Origin: Akebia trifoliata
Taxonomy: Eukaryota; Streptophyta; Magnoliopsida; Ranunculales; Lardizabalaceae
DNA length: 64,000 nt
NCBI GenBank assembly: GCA_017979445.1
Contig: CM030706.1
Coordinates: 7,915,595-7,979,594 of the forward strand
Direction: 5' to 3'
Shown: piece by piece, positions 11,815 through 23,280 of the stretch
How positions within the stretch are numbered: the first letter of the stretch is position 1
Layout of the letters: each line of letters begins with the position of its first letter
Notes under the pieces: model-generated
The model's input: only the letters and a program-made list of their open reading frames with translations
Told to the model about the DNA's origin: nothing
Database searches by the model: none
Made by a program: the position numbers and the translations under genes

Positions 11815-13320
11815 AATTTATCTGGACTAAGCTAAGAACTCATAGTACCTAGCAAAATAAAGGCTTGATCTCAAAAATCTATCAAAAGTCCAAAAGAGGC
11901 CTATTCCAAGAGGGCCCAAAGCAAAGAAGATAAAATTTGACCTGGTCCATGCCTAAGACATAGATTAGACAAAAAAATTTACTATGGCTGGGGTACCCCA
12001 AGGACCCTTGAAATTTTACTCTAATCATTTATGCCTCAAACAAGGGCCAAACTGCTTTCTCTTATTTTCTTGATTCTCACCCCCATGTATTACATATTTT
12101 GTTAATGTGTTTTTACACTGTAACCCTCACTAATCACTCCAGTTCTTTCATTGTCAAAAGACACTCAAGGTAAATTATCCTTTTTACCCTTTCATTAATC
12201 ATTTTCAAAGTTTTTTTCCTTGATTTTATTCTAAATTTGTGAATCCTTACGGGTGGACTCCTTGTGGCCTTCTCAAGAGTCAACATTCCTAACTTTAGTT
12301 TGTTGAGACTCAAAACAATATAATTTGACCAAGTTCAAGGGACTTAAGACTATTTTACACATAAAAAAGAACGTGTAATGATTTTGTAACTCAACCTGAC
12401 AGGGTAACTCAAAAACTCAACTGATGTGTACCTTGCAATAATCGTAGATTTTTTTACTTGGGATATACAACCGCACATCCCCATAGCTGACTTTTTTCCT
12501 TAGAAAACTCAGAACCTTGACACTTAACAAGAGTATTAGACTCAAGCAAGTGCTTGATTTTTTAAAAGCAACCAAGAAACACCTTTAAAGTTTTTGAAAA
12601 ATAAAAATAAAAACTTATAAGGGCACACTTAACACATCTTCCATTCTTTGTTATTGAGCTTCTAGAGGTCCTTGAACTTCACTTCTTTTAACTTCTTTCA
12701 CTCCTTCCTCAAGTGTGTGTAAGGTGAAGATGGATGGATGGATGAAAATGGATCAAATAAGGAGAGGACAAGAGTTGAAGGTTGATTCAACTAAGATCAT
12801 GGCCTCCTATGCCTTGATAAGGACCAAGGTATGTGGGAGGCTGGGAGCACAAATTCCTAGGGTTTAATCAAGCCCAAGTGAAGCCAATGCTTCAAAATAT
12901 AAAGAAAAAAAGTTGGGGTAACAGAGACCTGTCGATGGCACCAACAAAGAGATTTAAGGGAACATGTTTAAAAAATGTTGCAGTTGCACAATGTCGGTGG
13001 CATCAACAACAAGCCCAAAAACTACCCAAAAATACAGTTTCTGTCAGTGAGGTGTTCAAACTTGAAGACTTGACTTATTTTGGGTGCAAATTCTTACTAA
13101 GAAATGGGTTTACCAATTTGCCAAAATAAGTGAGGTTTCAAATGAAGTATGAGAAGGTTTGTATGGTCCATTTACCTGGTTAGGCTATGCACCTAATTGA
13201 TCATTTTGTATACGAGTCTAAGCTTGTGTGTTGTTATTAGTGTCTTTACATGTCTTTCAATGCGAACAGACCCGACACACACCAAAGTCTCGGGATTGAC
13301 AAAAAGTAGTACTAACATAA
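11815..13320. other. Non-coding intergenic stretch, possibly a decayed LTR
   Basis: The start, TGTAGACACCCCAATTTA, resembles the ends of some plant Ty3/gypsy (Tat-type) LTRs, but I found no second LTR, primer-binding site or target duplication. A 98-codon open frame (12833-13129, plus) has no recognised domain and sits in otherwise non-coding sequence. Treat this as unassigned repetitive DNA. Confidence 0.3.
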
Positions 13321-13487
13321 TTGATTTAAGTTGAGAATGCATATTTATTCTTGCTCAAAGACAAGGAGAATAAATATCATGATGAACACAAGAGCTATCA
13401 TTACTTCAATTACATTTTTTACGTAAGTTGTTATTTCTTTTTTGAGAATTTGAGAGGTTTCTATCAAGGTTTTTACAGGAAAAAAAA

Positions 13488-13965
13488 ATTTTGAACTCAA
13501 AAAACAATTGTCAACCTTGGTAATATTTTTTCTAAGTTCGACAATTTTATCGATGACCTCGACTCTACTGGAAAATGAAGTTTCTGTCAAGGTTTTCCAT
13601 AGAAAAAAAAAACTGAACTCAAAAAACAATTGTCGGCCTCAACAATATTTTTTTCAAGTTTGACAATTTTATAGGTCACCTCGACATTGCTAGAAAATGT
13701 AGTTTCCATCAAGGTTTTTCACAAGAAAAAAAAAATTCAAACTCAAAAAATAATTGTCATCCTCGACATTTTTTTTTTTTTTTTAGTTCGAAGATTTTAT
13801 TGGTCACCTTGACACTGCTAGAAAATGTAGTTTTTGTCAAGGTTTTCCACAAGCCAAAAAATTCAAACTCGACAATTTGTAATTGACTTCGACAATTTTT
13901 AGCAAATGTAGAGTAGAGCTCGACAATATTCAATAAATGTGTACAGTCAAGCTCAACAATTTTTT
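13488..13965. repeat. Minisatellite-like tandem repeat, period about 122-125 bp
   Basis: About three and a half degenerate units begin near 13500, 13621 and 13744. Each unit has 'actcaaaaaacaattgtc', a poly-T stretch with 'gttcgacaatttta', 'acctcgac..t.ctagaaaatg' and 'gtcaaggttttcca'. The core word CTCGACAATTT (and shorter TCGACAAT forms) recurs past the last unit to about 13965. Related words flank the MULE transposase on its other side (16590-16910). Confidence 0.65.
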
Positions 13966-14089
13966 TCCTACACACATGTTGTGTTTATGTAGACAAGGTT
14001 GGTTGAAATTGAAAAACTAATAAAACAAGCAAAAATGATTATGGGCTTACGGTTTCAAAAAACAAATTGTCAAGGATAGTGCATAGGAA

Positions 14090-14420
14090 GTGGTGTTTGT
14101 ACAACAAACAGATCCAATACTCTTGGGTTACTACATCATGTCATGCGTGAAACTAAGATTATTTTTAAATTTACAATTTAAATTTAAATATTTCATACTC
14201 CAATGTGTGATATTTTATGGTTTTGGCTATTTTTTAACAAGCATTCTTCCCATGCTCATTAAAGGTCATTTGGTATCATTGGTAATACGTCTACATCATA
14301 AGAAGATTGTCCTGGTAGATAGTTTGAACTTTCGCTCAACCAAGACATACCATTCAAAAGTGGAAAAAAAATTGTAAGTCGCAATCATTATGCAATATTG
14401 GCATTTATTTTTAAATTAGT
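14090..14420 (+). pseudogene. Possible Ulp1-like (C48) cysteine protease fragment captured by a MULE
   Basis: A 95-codon frame ends with 'LPMLIKGHLVSLVIRLHHKKIVLVDSLN'. The pattern (hydrophobic-P…H-W/L-x-L-x-V-I…I-x-V-x-D-S) resembles the region around the catalytic His and following Asp-Ser of Ulp1/SUMO-protease domains, here with Leu after His instead of the usual Trp. No catalytic Cys region was seen downstream before stops appear. It lies beside a MULE transposase but on the opposite strand; Kaonashi (KI-MULE) elements are known to carry Ulp1-like genes. The identification rests on about 30 residues. Confidence 0.35.
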
Positions 14421-14689
14421 TTGGATATAATTAATCATTTTTATTTTGCAGTTGAAAGTTTTATACCATGTTAAGGCGATGGATAAGTTGGATCTTGGTC
14501 TAATTGAACTATTATAGACTATCTAGATCCACCCCAACAAGAAACAATGATGATATTAAGGCAATGTATATTATTTGTACATCGATTTTATCTATGTGAC
14601 ACCTAATGTATATGATTCGTATATTTGACGTTCTTTATATGGTATAAGTAAGTAAAGTAACCAAAAACAACATATTCTATTAAAAATAC

Positions 14690-16560
14690 TTTAAAAAACA
14701 ATTACAACTACTATCATTTAGCAACTTACGATTACAAATGGGTTCATTACAAGTTGTCCTATTATGACCATGACCTCCGCAATGACTACATTGTATTGGG
14801 CAACTTAGGAGAGCTTGAGATTCAATCCTTCATTTCTTAGGTCATCCTAGTAGTCAACTTACAATCGACAAGTTTGCCATGATTGGGAACTGAATGAATG
14901 ATTTTCACTTAAGTCATACGAAAATTATCCAATGTGAAGTAATTACCTCTTTGATATTCTAAAATCAAATGATCGAGAGTGTTAATTGCAACACAGGCAA
15001 GTACACAAGGTATATTTGATTGCTATCATTCCTTACATGTGCATGTTTGTTCATCAACCCTCATAGCATGAACAATATCGTCTCTCACCTCAACCTCCTC
15101 TCTATTTAAGAAAAGAATGTTTAGCCCTCAAGATTTTTAATTGCGTTATTAAGTAGATCATTAACTGGTGGAACCAAAAAAGTTTACCATTGTGCAAAAA
15201 TTGCCTTATGTTTGTGCATTTTAACCATCAACTTCGATCTAATGATAACCAATAACTGAATAATTGATAGTTGCCATTCCTATTAAACCCTTGTCATGAT
15301 CTGATACAAAAGTTAACCTATGTGAATTAGAGAATGAATTTCAATTGCATGATAAACCACATCCAATTATCATCATTTTCATTGAAATATATGTTTCTCT
15401 CCATCAATAGCGATAACCACCAGTAAACATCCATTAGTCGTAAAAGTCAAATGAGTTTTATCCAAGACAATGAGTGGGCGACAATAATCATAAAATCCAA
15501 CCATACTAGCATGAAATGATATAAAACAACAAAAAATGATGTTCTGGTCCATTTTCATATATAGCAATGCTCTACGGGTTTGTCTCTTATATCATAAAAC
15601 AATATCAAGGTACCAAATTATAAGCCTCTTTGTAATTTACAATGCAATTCATTTATCAAAATTTCTTTTGCTCTCCAACATTTGACATATGGAAGGCGGA
15701 TACTGTAATATCTCCTTATGTCCTTGACCATGTCACATGATTTGTATTTAGGACTATTTTTTGATTTGTTTATCACCAACTTTGAGGTTATATTTTTTGT
15801 TGTGTGATGACTCATCTTACTTGCAATTCCTTTATCACATGTATATGAATTTGTCATCGTTTTTATTGTGAAATCCGCAACGACCATTGATGCATTTAGC
15901 CTCCATGGACACCCGTTAACTTTGCACTTTACAGTTATCCATATTAAATCATTTTTATGAACACCATAACAAAGTTGTATGCAATTGCATATTGCCTCAA
16001 TGCTTCTCGGAGGCTTCTTTGTCACTAAATTCTTGCCCTACTCTAAGAATGTTATCTTCAAAAATCTTGTTAATAAAGGTGCATCCAATTGCATATTTTC
16101 TTGTGGTGGTTGCTGACTCATTGCATCAACTGTTGGATCTCTATCAATGCCTTCAATTGCATTTCCAACATTAGCCACACATGTAGATATTGAAAGTTAG
16201 GTTGGAATCCTTCTTGAGGGGGCTAGCACATATATATACATTCTTCCTTATGCTCGATACAAATCAATCAATGCAGACAATACTTTATCAATCAATAGAT
16301 TCATCAAAAGTTTGTTATTTCCAGGCATAAAGTTCTTCAAGCTTCTACATCATCATATCGTGTATTAGTAATGTCTGACACTCTTTGTTTAAAAAGTGCC
16401 AAGGTATCATTACAATGTATGGTTTCTAATTTCAAATTATGGTCGCCATTAATGTATGACATGGATCCATCTTATTCATTAGTTGAAAATTGACCACCGA
16501 ATCTCAAAACAACATATAAAATATCTTTAGACATTGTAATGAAACCCGATGAAACAAAAA
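14690..16560 (-). pseudogene. Degenerate Mutator-like (MULE) transposase
   Basis: Read on the minus strand in several frames, the domains come in MULE order. The N-terminal MuDR DNA-binding domain is at 16025-15618 ('VKCKVNGCPWRLNAS', 'FTIKTMTNSYTCD'). The catalytic region is at 15567-15290 ('CRPLIVLDKTHL', 'LLVVIAIDGEKHIF', then 'WFI..L', 'VSDHDKGLI'). A SWIM zinc finger is at about 15060-14950 ('EQTCTC', 'IPCVLACVAI'). A CX2CX4HX4C zinc knuckle is at about 14800-14750 (CSHCGGHGHNRTTC). Frameshifts and stops separate the parts, so it is dead. No terminal inverted repeats or 9-bp duplication were identified. Repeats with the word TCGACAAT flank it on both sides. Confidence 0.8.
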
Positions 16561-16589
16561 TGCAATAATTTAACAAGAAAGTAAATTTG

Positions 16590-16910
16590 ATTACCGTCGA
16601 GTTCGACAATAAATTTAACTAATTGTCAAGTTCGATATTAATTTAGTCGGGTTAGACAATAATAATATAAACGAAATCATCAAGGTTGACAATCACAATA
16701 TTTAAAAAAATTCGAGTTAGATGGTAATTAAAACAATTGTCTAACTCAACAATACATTATATTCTAAAATTGTTGAGTTCAATAATTATTACAAAAAATT
16801 ATTGAACTCGATAATACATTATATTCTAAAATTGGCTCATTTGATAATTATTAAAATAATCGTCGAACTCTACAAAACCTTCTATATTAAAAATTGTGGA
16901 GCTCGGCACT
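16590..16910. repeat. Short degenerate repeats with the TCGACAAT word
   Basis: Alternating direct and inverted forms of 'gttcgacaat' / 'attgtcaagttcga' and 'acattatattctaaaattg' (twice, 16750 and 16810) run for about 320 bp. They resemble the words of the 13488-13965 tandem repeat on the other side of the MULE transposase, so both blocks probably belong to the same element. Confidence 0.5.
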
Positions 16911-16999
16911 ATAATTTTGACTATGCATTTTTTGGGTTTTGCAAAAAACACGATCTGAAGTTCGTTTTTTTGCTTCTAATGGCAAATATGCACTGTGAT

Positions 17000-18240
17000 A
17001 CCTTTGTAAAACACTTGAAATAATAATACCTAGCTAGATTGCTTAGATCTTAATAATAATAAAAACGGTATAAAAAATTGAAAAAATTACTTACTTTCAT
17101 ACGTATTGCATTCAAAGAGGAAGAAATATCATGGAAAATGATGGATTTGGAGCAAATGAGTGTTTTCTATGTACTTTTGGTAGAAGAAGAGTGCCAATAG
17201 AGACCAAAAGAGAGTTCTATATAGATAAATGATATTTTCATTACTTCACTGTTGAACAATGGCGGGGAACCTTGTTAGCAATCTCCCGTTTAATTCTTGA
17301 AAATTTCACGAATTTTTCGTTTTTTTTCAATGAAAGTATTATTCTTGAGATTATTGAACTATTTTGAATAATTCAGGAATTTTAAGTTTGAACAGAATAA
17401 AATGTGATTTTTACGAATTTTACGACTCTTACGAATTTTTATAAAACTTGGTGGGAATAAAATGTTACTGTAACTTGTTGTATGTTGTAAAGTGTAAACT
17501 TGTAAGTTGTGACATGTAACACAAGTCGACTTTGAAGTGACTATACTGCAAAATTTGGAGGAATCTACATTTTTACGTGACAAATTTTCCTTTTATCTTA
17601 AAAATAATAATGACATGACCCTCTACATTTATTTAAGATTACACCTTAATTTTTCAAATGGATGATTTGTCCCTTGACTTTGGTCTTCTTTTAAAATCAA
17701 TAACCTCAATGTCCTCGTCATCATTATTACCATCACCATAGACATCACTATCACTATCATATGGTCGAATTTTTAATTTTGAATTTTTAAATGAAACGGA
17801 TAATACACGTATAAAGCATATGTCACATATTTTTCATTTATTGAATTTTTGGCTGAATTTTAGATCGGATTTTTAAATCCAAAATCAAATAAAACTCGAA
17901 TTTTTGCAGTATTCCGAATTCCTAACAAGGGCACGAACGAGGCTGAGGGACTGATTAAGAAAGTTGTATTTACTAAATGGACTATTTAGCTATTCCTAAA
18001 AGTCAAGGACTAATTAGAAAGAAATCCTTTTGTCAAGGTTTTATGAGTAATTTTTTTTTAAATATTAAATATCTCTAATAGTCATCAAAACGTAGGAGTA
18101 TTTTTAAATCATAAAAAAAAAAAGTAAAAATAAAAAAAGAGAGAAGGAACATAAATAACACAAACCCATTAAAAAAGTCATTGTCTGAACCTTAAAGACG
18201 TGACTGGGACATCTCAGATTTCAAATTAAAACATTAAAGA
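17000..18240. other. Intergenic, no gene recognised
   Basis: AT-rich sequence with only short chance open frames. There is a weak repetition of 'aattttacga/aattcgtaaaa' words at 17280-17450 and 17870-17930. Nothing else was seen. Confidence 0.5.
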
Positions 18241-18255
18241 GTCGTGCAGGGGACT

Positions 18256-18371
18256 CACTGCGTTTCACACTGTGCTGACGAGGAGTTGCGTACATAATCA
18301 CAGATGCTTTTGCCATGTATCTCGAAGAAATAATCTATGGCCACCTCATCAATGCAGTGTGAAACACAGTG
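18256..18371. repeat. Hairpin MITE-like repeat, copy 1
   Basis: The arms 18256-18283 and 18344-18371 are inverted copies (CACTGCGTTTCACACTGTGC versus, reversed, CACTGTGTTTCACACTGCAT). The loop has 'cacagatgctttt' and 'gtatctcg', also found in the loops at 27240-27300 and 28735-28775. No coding. Confidence 0.6.
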
Positions 18372-18796
18372 TAAAATAAAGTCACTCTAGAATTTTCCAA
18401 TATTAAACGTTAGACCTATGTAAGACCAAATTCGATACGAAGGGAAATATCTTATCTCCATCTTAAAAAATAATAATCAATATATCGATATTTTGATGAT
18501 ATATTGAAAATTACATGATATTTTGAAACTAAATTAATTTACAAACATGAGATTCCAATCATGTAAATATGAAATCCTACCATAGAGATTTGTCTTAGAG
18601 ATACGTGATAAATCTTTGGAATACATGTATTTTTATCTTTGACTTGGATTTCATGTGTTTCATGAGTTTTTTTTTTTCCATTAGTTTATGTATCCTTATT
18701 TTTTATGTCGAAAATTGTTATATGAAGGATAATAGAACTGTCATTTTTCATTCGAACCTAAGCATTCCAATGGGTACTCTCTACATGACACTAAGA

Positions 18797-19215
18797 AACC
18801 GTTTGGATACATATAAAATTTATTTTTTGACTTTTGAAAGTTGAAAAGTTGAGTCGTGATAATCTGACCAACCTGACATGACAAGTTCAAGAACGGTAGA
18901 TATGCGTTCCTCATGATATATTGCTGCACTTTCCCATAAAAATGAATCTCGATGAAATTGTGTATCTTGAGGAGCGTAAATCTATGATTTTGAACTTGTC
19001 ACGTCAAGTCAGGTCACGTAGTGGATTGAGTTTGCCACATGGGGTAGTCAAATTATCATGACTCTAAAAAATTATAATGTCTATTTGAATTTATTTTAGA
19101 AAATTACTTTTAAAAGGTAAAAAATCCTTCATTTTTAAAAAGCGAAAGGAAACTATTTTCTATTTTTTGGGGTCATTTTCTTCCTATCTGCTTTCTACTT
19201 TCTATTCAAACGAGC
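18797..19215. repeat. Large imperfect inverted repeat (MITE-like)
   Basis: The inner arms 18848-18925 and 18955-19070 are inverted ('tgacatgacaagttcaag' versus 'tttgaacttgtcacgtcaa'; 'gcgttcctcatgatata' versus 'tgtatcttgaggagcg'). The outer ends share a '(A)CCGTTTGGATAC' / reversed 'CTCGTTTGAATAG' motif. The whole could fold on itself over about 400 bp. Non-coding; superfamily unassigned. Confidence 0.45.
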
Positions 19216-20300
19216 TCTAAATATGATTTAATTTAAGATAAATTTTTCATTTTAGCATTCAATTTGAATGAGTAGGACTCCAATCTATATATGTGTAAGA
19301 GCATTTTTTTTTTACCATTGCTACCTGAACTAAATAAAAAAAATGAAATTCATATTTTAGACCAAAGTATTATAAGGTTTTCAACTTTTTTTCTATTTTA
19401 ATACGATAATCGAGGCATATTTGACCTGTTAATATCTGACAAACCTTATAATATTTTGGATAATTTTGACACACACCCTAAAGTTTGATGAGAACTAGAG
19501 ACATCCTTTGATTTTCAAAATGATGAGAGATTAACAAAAATGATTGAAATGTCTCCAATTTTTTTTTTTTGTTGCCAAAACCTATTTGATATATTGGTCT
19601 AAAAGCCTATTAAACCTCATCTTTAATCCATTATCTTTTATTCTTGCCAAAAATCTTTGTTTTTTTTTCCTCCAAATACTTGTAGTCTTCAACCTTTCCC
19701 AAAACCCTATTATTGAGGTTTGAAGGTTGAAATACATAAAATCTTAGGTCCAAGGAAAAAAATCATTTCGATAAACACAAGGGCATGTTGTTCATTCCTA
19801 TTAGTCTTTCGTGAAAGACCAAAGTCAAGACCTCAAGTTATCTGTTTGAAAATCAGGATAATTCTAATTTTTAGGGGTACATCAAGCAATGATTTCAAAT
19901 CTTGTTCGAGACCAAGACGACTCAGCCTAATCATCTCAATATCTTGGCAATATTTTGAAAATCTCCAGATGATCAATAAAATTTGGTCAAGTCAACCGGA
20001 TTTTCATACATTTTATTAAAATGATTATTATTTATAATATAAATATTTAGTATCAAAATAAAAAATACATCTTGTAACTAGTAATCTTTTAATCTCTCTT
20101 ATTTTAATAAAAATATATTAATAAATAATTATTCTGAGTTAAACGATTTATTTCATCTAAGACTAAGAAAACATGTATTATACGAGTCAACTCGGTATCC
20201 GTCGGAACAAGAGAAAATTCCAAGTTTTAAAACTCAAAAGCTTTATAACTATAATTCTCTATTAAAAGGGGGGCAAAATTGAATTTCTCACCAAACGATT
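19215..20300. other. Intergenic stretch with a copy of the ACTCGG dispersed repeat
   Basis: From about 19870 to 20190 the sequence has the same layout ('caagacgactcag', AT-rich centre, 'cgagtcaactcgg') as repeats at 28966-29405, 30639-30877 and 36204-36568. The remainder is AT-rich and non-coding. Confidence 0.4.
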
Positions 20301-20339
20301 AATTAACGAGAAAATGATTCTAAAGATTTTGAACTGTTC

Positions 20340-23280
20340 AGAAACCGTTTCTTATGGTGGGTCCCATTCTTCACGCTTTGCGTCTCACTTTCTGTTTCCA
20401 AAAAAAAAATCTTATTTTTAGGGAGTTTATATTCCAGCAAACAAACAACGCAATTGCAAACCCATGTCGCTTGCATGATTCTGAACCCAAAATTGGGAGG
20501 AGATTTCAATTGGGTTTAATTTTTCTTCAATTTCTGGGTGGAAGAGTAGCTGAATGGTATGATCTTTGACATGTTATCTCCAAGTTTCTACATTTAATTC
20601 TCTCCAATATGAGTTTTTCTTTGTAGATATCAATTGGGTTTGCTTGTTATCCTGTTATGGGAGATTAGGAGTTGCAGAAAGGTTAGGATCTTGATGGGTT
20701 ATTTCAAGTCTGTTTATGTTTTAGGTGGAAAAAAAAGGATTTTTTTAGCTGAAATGGGTTGGGTTTTATCATCTTTTTGTTGTTTTTTTTTTCCCCTTCA
20801 GTTATTCTGATTGGATTAACGTTGTAAAGTGTGTTTTTTTTTTATAAATAAATTTCAAAAAGGCTGTCTTGTTATCTCATATCTGTTGCTGGGAATTGCA
20901 GTAAGGTATAAACTTGATTGGTTTTTTTTTTTTTTTCCTTTTGTTTTTGGGTTTAATTTGACAGAAAGAGGTCAATTTTTTCATTTGTTGTTTTGTTTTA
21001 ATTTCAGAAAGTTATAATTTTTGTGTCTAGAAGACATTTTTTATTGATTTCCAATGTGAATGGAAATTTTCGGACATCCAGGATCTTTAAATTTCGGTGC
21101 AACCGTTTGTTGGATGAGAGACGAAGCTTGGGCCACTACGTGCAAACTGGAAAATTCTACATGAAAATTTGACAGGTCAAGGCCCATGAATTTTAGAAAC
21201 CAAAATTCAATGTTCCCTAGATTCGGCGGCTAGAGCTGTCAAATTTCTCCCATCCTCCATTAATTTTACGGTTTCAACCCATCGGAAGAAAAAATTCGAA
21301 AATGAAAATTTTGACACCATGGTTGGTCAAATTTTACACAATTTGACAGCACTTGGGCCGTCGAATATAAGTTCCCCACCCCCCCCACCCATTCTTATTT
21401 TATTTTGTTTAAAAAAAAGGGAGTATTTTTCTGTTGTATTGGTAAATCTAGGAGTCTCTTTATTTGATTAGAGCAATCTCAAGAAGGAACAATCTTGATG
21501 GGTTTTTAAAAAATTATTTACCCTGGTGGACGAATTGTTCTAAACATATGCATGATCTGGTGGGTTTTTTTTTTGAAATATTTTGTTGAATTAAAAAAAT
21601 ATCCTTTAATTAATATCTTGAATGTGAACATGATTAAATTAATGAATTAATATTTTTTATCTATATTTTGTTTTTATATTTTAAAAAAATTATATTTTGT
21701 TTATATTTGCCTGGTCTTAGCCTGAAATGGTCTTTTTTCTTCCATTCTACTATTGCAAGACATTGAGAAGAATGTGTTTTTCTATGGGTGTTTTACAGTT
21801 CTTCGTTTCCTATTGACGGTAGGTTAGCTTTGTTTATTTATAGACTTTCTTGAATGCAAAGGTTAGGGTCGAAGAAAATTGTTGATTGATGTGTGTGTTT
21901 TTCCCTTGTTTTTTTAATTTTTATTGCAAGGCACTACAATAATGAACAATTCATATGGATATTCTCAATCTATTTTATGTATCAAGGATACTCCATTTTC
22001 TAAGAATTTTCCATGTGTGTTAAACACATGCTGACACACTTCTTCAACCAAATTTTGTTTTATTTAAATATTATTTTTTCAACTACCATTTATGCTTTTT
22101 TAATATGATTTTATTGTCTTTAGTTTACAATAAGCTGTGATGATGATGATGATGATCAGCTTATATAAATACATCCTTTTTGTATGACACACTTAAGATG
22201 AGTAAAAATTTTAAACTATTTCTCAACATTTGGAATTGTAAGTATGTGACAACAAAACGATTATGTTGGGCTCAGTTTGTCTGGCACTTTGTATCGGTGT
22301 TGGATACTAAAACCTATGGGTCTTTGTTACATACTATATTGATTGTCTTGACTTTATAAAAGAAGATTTTTCTTTGTATTGAACTTCATGAAAAAAGTTC
22401 AAATGTGGATCACATTTTGGATCATGTGGCGCACAAAATGCTATGTGTGTGTCTAGTCAAGCCTCCGAAGTGCCAAGCCATATGGCACACTATGGAAGGT
22501 GCCACATATAATACCCTCATGTATGCTTAATCTTGCTTGCCTGTCTCCACCTTACCCACTCCATAGCCTATGTCACACTCACGCACACTGAGCCTTGTCA
22601 ACCCTTAACACAATTTCCAGTTTGTCTTGTACATATTAACATCAAATACGTTTATACTTTAGGCATTTATTGCTTTATTTTTAGAGTTCTTGAATGGAAG
22701 AAAATCACAAACTGAAAAAAAGTATGATAAGATCTTTTTTTTTTTTGAATTATGATGACAATTTCTCCAAAAGATCTTAGTTCTCGGGTCATCCTTGTAG
22801 AAGTATTATCCAGATTTGATAGTTTTTATAACTAGACCACTGTAACTAGTCTCTCGGGGAGGTTTTGATGTGAGATCTGTTCTGTTTTCATGATCTCAGT
22901 TTTGATTTGACATATTTGGTTTTTGACTCTTATTCTTATTATAATATATCTGAGGTGCTAAAAAAATTTGATGATTGATGATCTCTTTGAAATTTGAATA
23001 AATTGGAGATACACGAATTTCCATACGTCTCAACAAAATTACTTTCTGTCTTAATTTCATCTTCCCTTGTTTCAGGTTGACATTCTTGTGAAGATTTGGA
23101 GTCAAAAAATAGTATCTTTTTCAGAATGAAATCAAAATATTGGTGAGTTCTCATCTTCTTTTTATATGTAATGTTGAATCGAAATTAGTTATCCAAACAA
23201 TTTGACCATAGCATTGATCTTCAATCCATCAGTCACTGACTTTGGTTGGCTGCGGGAGTATTGTTGTCATTCCTGGTATA
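20340..23280 (+). other. Inferred promoter and spliced 5' leader of the calmodulin-binding protein gene
   Basis: A leader-like stretch at about 20340-20557 ends at a good donor (gaatg|gtatga). Possible leader exons follow: one starts after tgtttcag at 23075 and ends at attg|gtgag (23142), and another ends at the ATG. The intervening roughly 2.5 kb is T-rich, like plant introns. An ATG in the 23076-23142 piece gives only a short upstream frame that stops before the main start. All of this is inferred from splice signals; cDNA would be needed. Confidence 0.4.

Noticed and set aside
12833..13129. 98-codon plus-strand frame in the intergenic region
   Set aside because: No recognised domain, repetitive surroundings and no supporting splice or promoter signal.
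13345..13975. Minus-strand frames of 94 and 72 codons across the tandem repeat
   Set aside because: They repeat the same degenerate peptide because the DNA is a minisatellite; no evidence of a gene.
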